DNA from: Geomonas agri
GTDB taxonomy: Bacteria; Desulfobacterota; Desulfuromonadia; Geobacterales; Geobacteraceae
Length of the DNA: 64,000 bases
Assembly: GCF_020179605.1 (NCBI RefSeq)
Contig: NZ_JAINZO010000001.1
Coordinates: 1,116,001 to 1,180,000, forward strand
Direction of reading: 5' to 3'
Under the pieces are notes generated by a model that ran no database searches, was not told the origin of the DNA, and worked only from the letters and a program-made list of their open reading frames with translations. Of the stretch, positions 63,766-64,000 are shown piece by piece; the stretch's first letter is position 1; the number at the start of each line of letters is the position of its first letter. The position numbers and the translations under genes were made by a program.

Positions 63766-64000
63766 ATGAAGAGAAGGGTCCTGATAGTTGATGACGTAGC
63801 AGATATCAGGCATATGCTGCGTTTCATGGTTGAGAGGGAAGGGCACGTCATCGTGGCCGAAGCCGCCAACGGTGTCGAGGCAGTCGAGAAGTATCGCGAG
63901 CATCGCCCCGACGTCACCATTATGGACATCGACATGCCGCTGATGACCGGCGTCGAAGCTGCGCGCGAGATCCGCGACATGGGCGGCAGCACGCGGATCG
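63766..64000 (+). CDS. Response regulator, receiver domain (cut by window end)
   Basis: 78 residues visible: V-L-I-V-D-D at 5-10, phospho-acceptor D54 in T-I-M-D-I-D-M-P, and helix 3 R-D-M-G-G. The frame is open to the last base. TGGGGTGTGAA before the ATG gives a weak ribosome site. Whether an output domain follows is not visible. Confidence 0.88.
   Translation, partial: MKRRVLIVDDVADIRHMLRFMVEREGHVIVAEAANGVEAVEKYREHRPDVTIMDIDMPLMTGVEAAREIRDMGGSTRI

Overview
The window reads as chromosomal DNA of a Geobacter-like member of the Desulfuromonadia (Geobacter, Geomonas or Citrifermentans type). The evidence is the GC-rich, codon-biased DNA, a Tat-exported selenoprotein formate dehydrogenase behind a sigma-54 promoter, an AckA/Pta pair, an 'Aquifex-type' aconitase next to pyruvate dehydrogenase E1 alpha, a DHH-CBS-nucleotidyltransferase fusion, and many small response regulators. 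The taxon is inferred from gene content; no marker search was possible. I saw no rRNA, tRNA, CRISPR array, transposase or phage gene. The nearest things to repeats are short GC-rich palindromic elements between genes.

Layout. (1) 1-9000: DNA repair nuclease sbcD (cut by the window edge) and sbcC, an EamA transporter, a site-2 protease, trpS, then scpA and scpB (both with TTG starts). (2) 9000-18920: a MEMO-like protein translationally linked to a DHH-CBS-tRNA nucleotidyltransferase fusion, a small exported glycine-zipper protein, a second DHH phosphoesterase, a cysteine desulfurase, a PIN-PhoH ATPase, tsaD and rsmA. (3) 18980-27440: UDP-glucuronate and UDP-xylose synthesis, an FtsB-like protein, a 56-residue cysteine-rich protein that overlaps argS, argS, a SPOR protein, a stand-alone MshEN domain followed by a receiver-only regulator, yacG, gltX and a 2[4Fe-4S] ferredoxin. 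(4) 27550-30107: ackA and pta, convergent, each with its own promoter and a shared bidirectional terminator.

(5) 30129-44972 is a functional island for molybdenum or tungsten cofactor and formate oxidation. mogA, moaC and moeA (minus strand) lie behind a probable Moco-type riboswitch with a terminator. moaA and a MOSC protein follow on the plus strand. A Cache-type histidine kinase and a sigma-54 activator diverge from fdnG-fdnH-nrfD, which has a -24/-12 promoter and an upstream dyad. An fdhD-mobA fusion and a tatA follow. Together these genes make the cofactor, sulfurate and insert it, export the folded enzyme by Tat, and pass electrons from periplasmic formate to quinone. fdnG is read through an in-frame UGA as selenocysteine, with a well-formed SECIS hairpin.

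(6) 45092-57232: hemerythrin, a short-chain dehydrogenase, an SRPBCC-DUF302 fusion, DUF488, aconitase and pdhA, then a minus-strand CPA2 antiporter and an orphan secF, then pdhB and pdhC. The pyruvate dehydrogenase genes are therefore split by about 3.6 kb. (7) 57497-64000: a receiver protein, a chemoreceptor, a PaaI-type thioesterase, an exported Trp/Tyr-rich protein, a rhomboid protease, a flavin/pyridoxamine-oxidase-like protein, DUF2007, DoxX and a response regulator cut by the window end.
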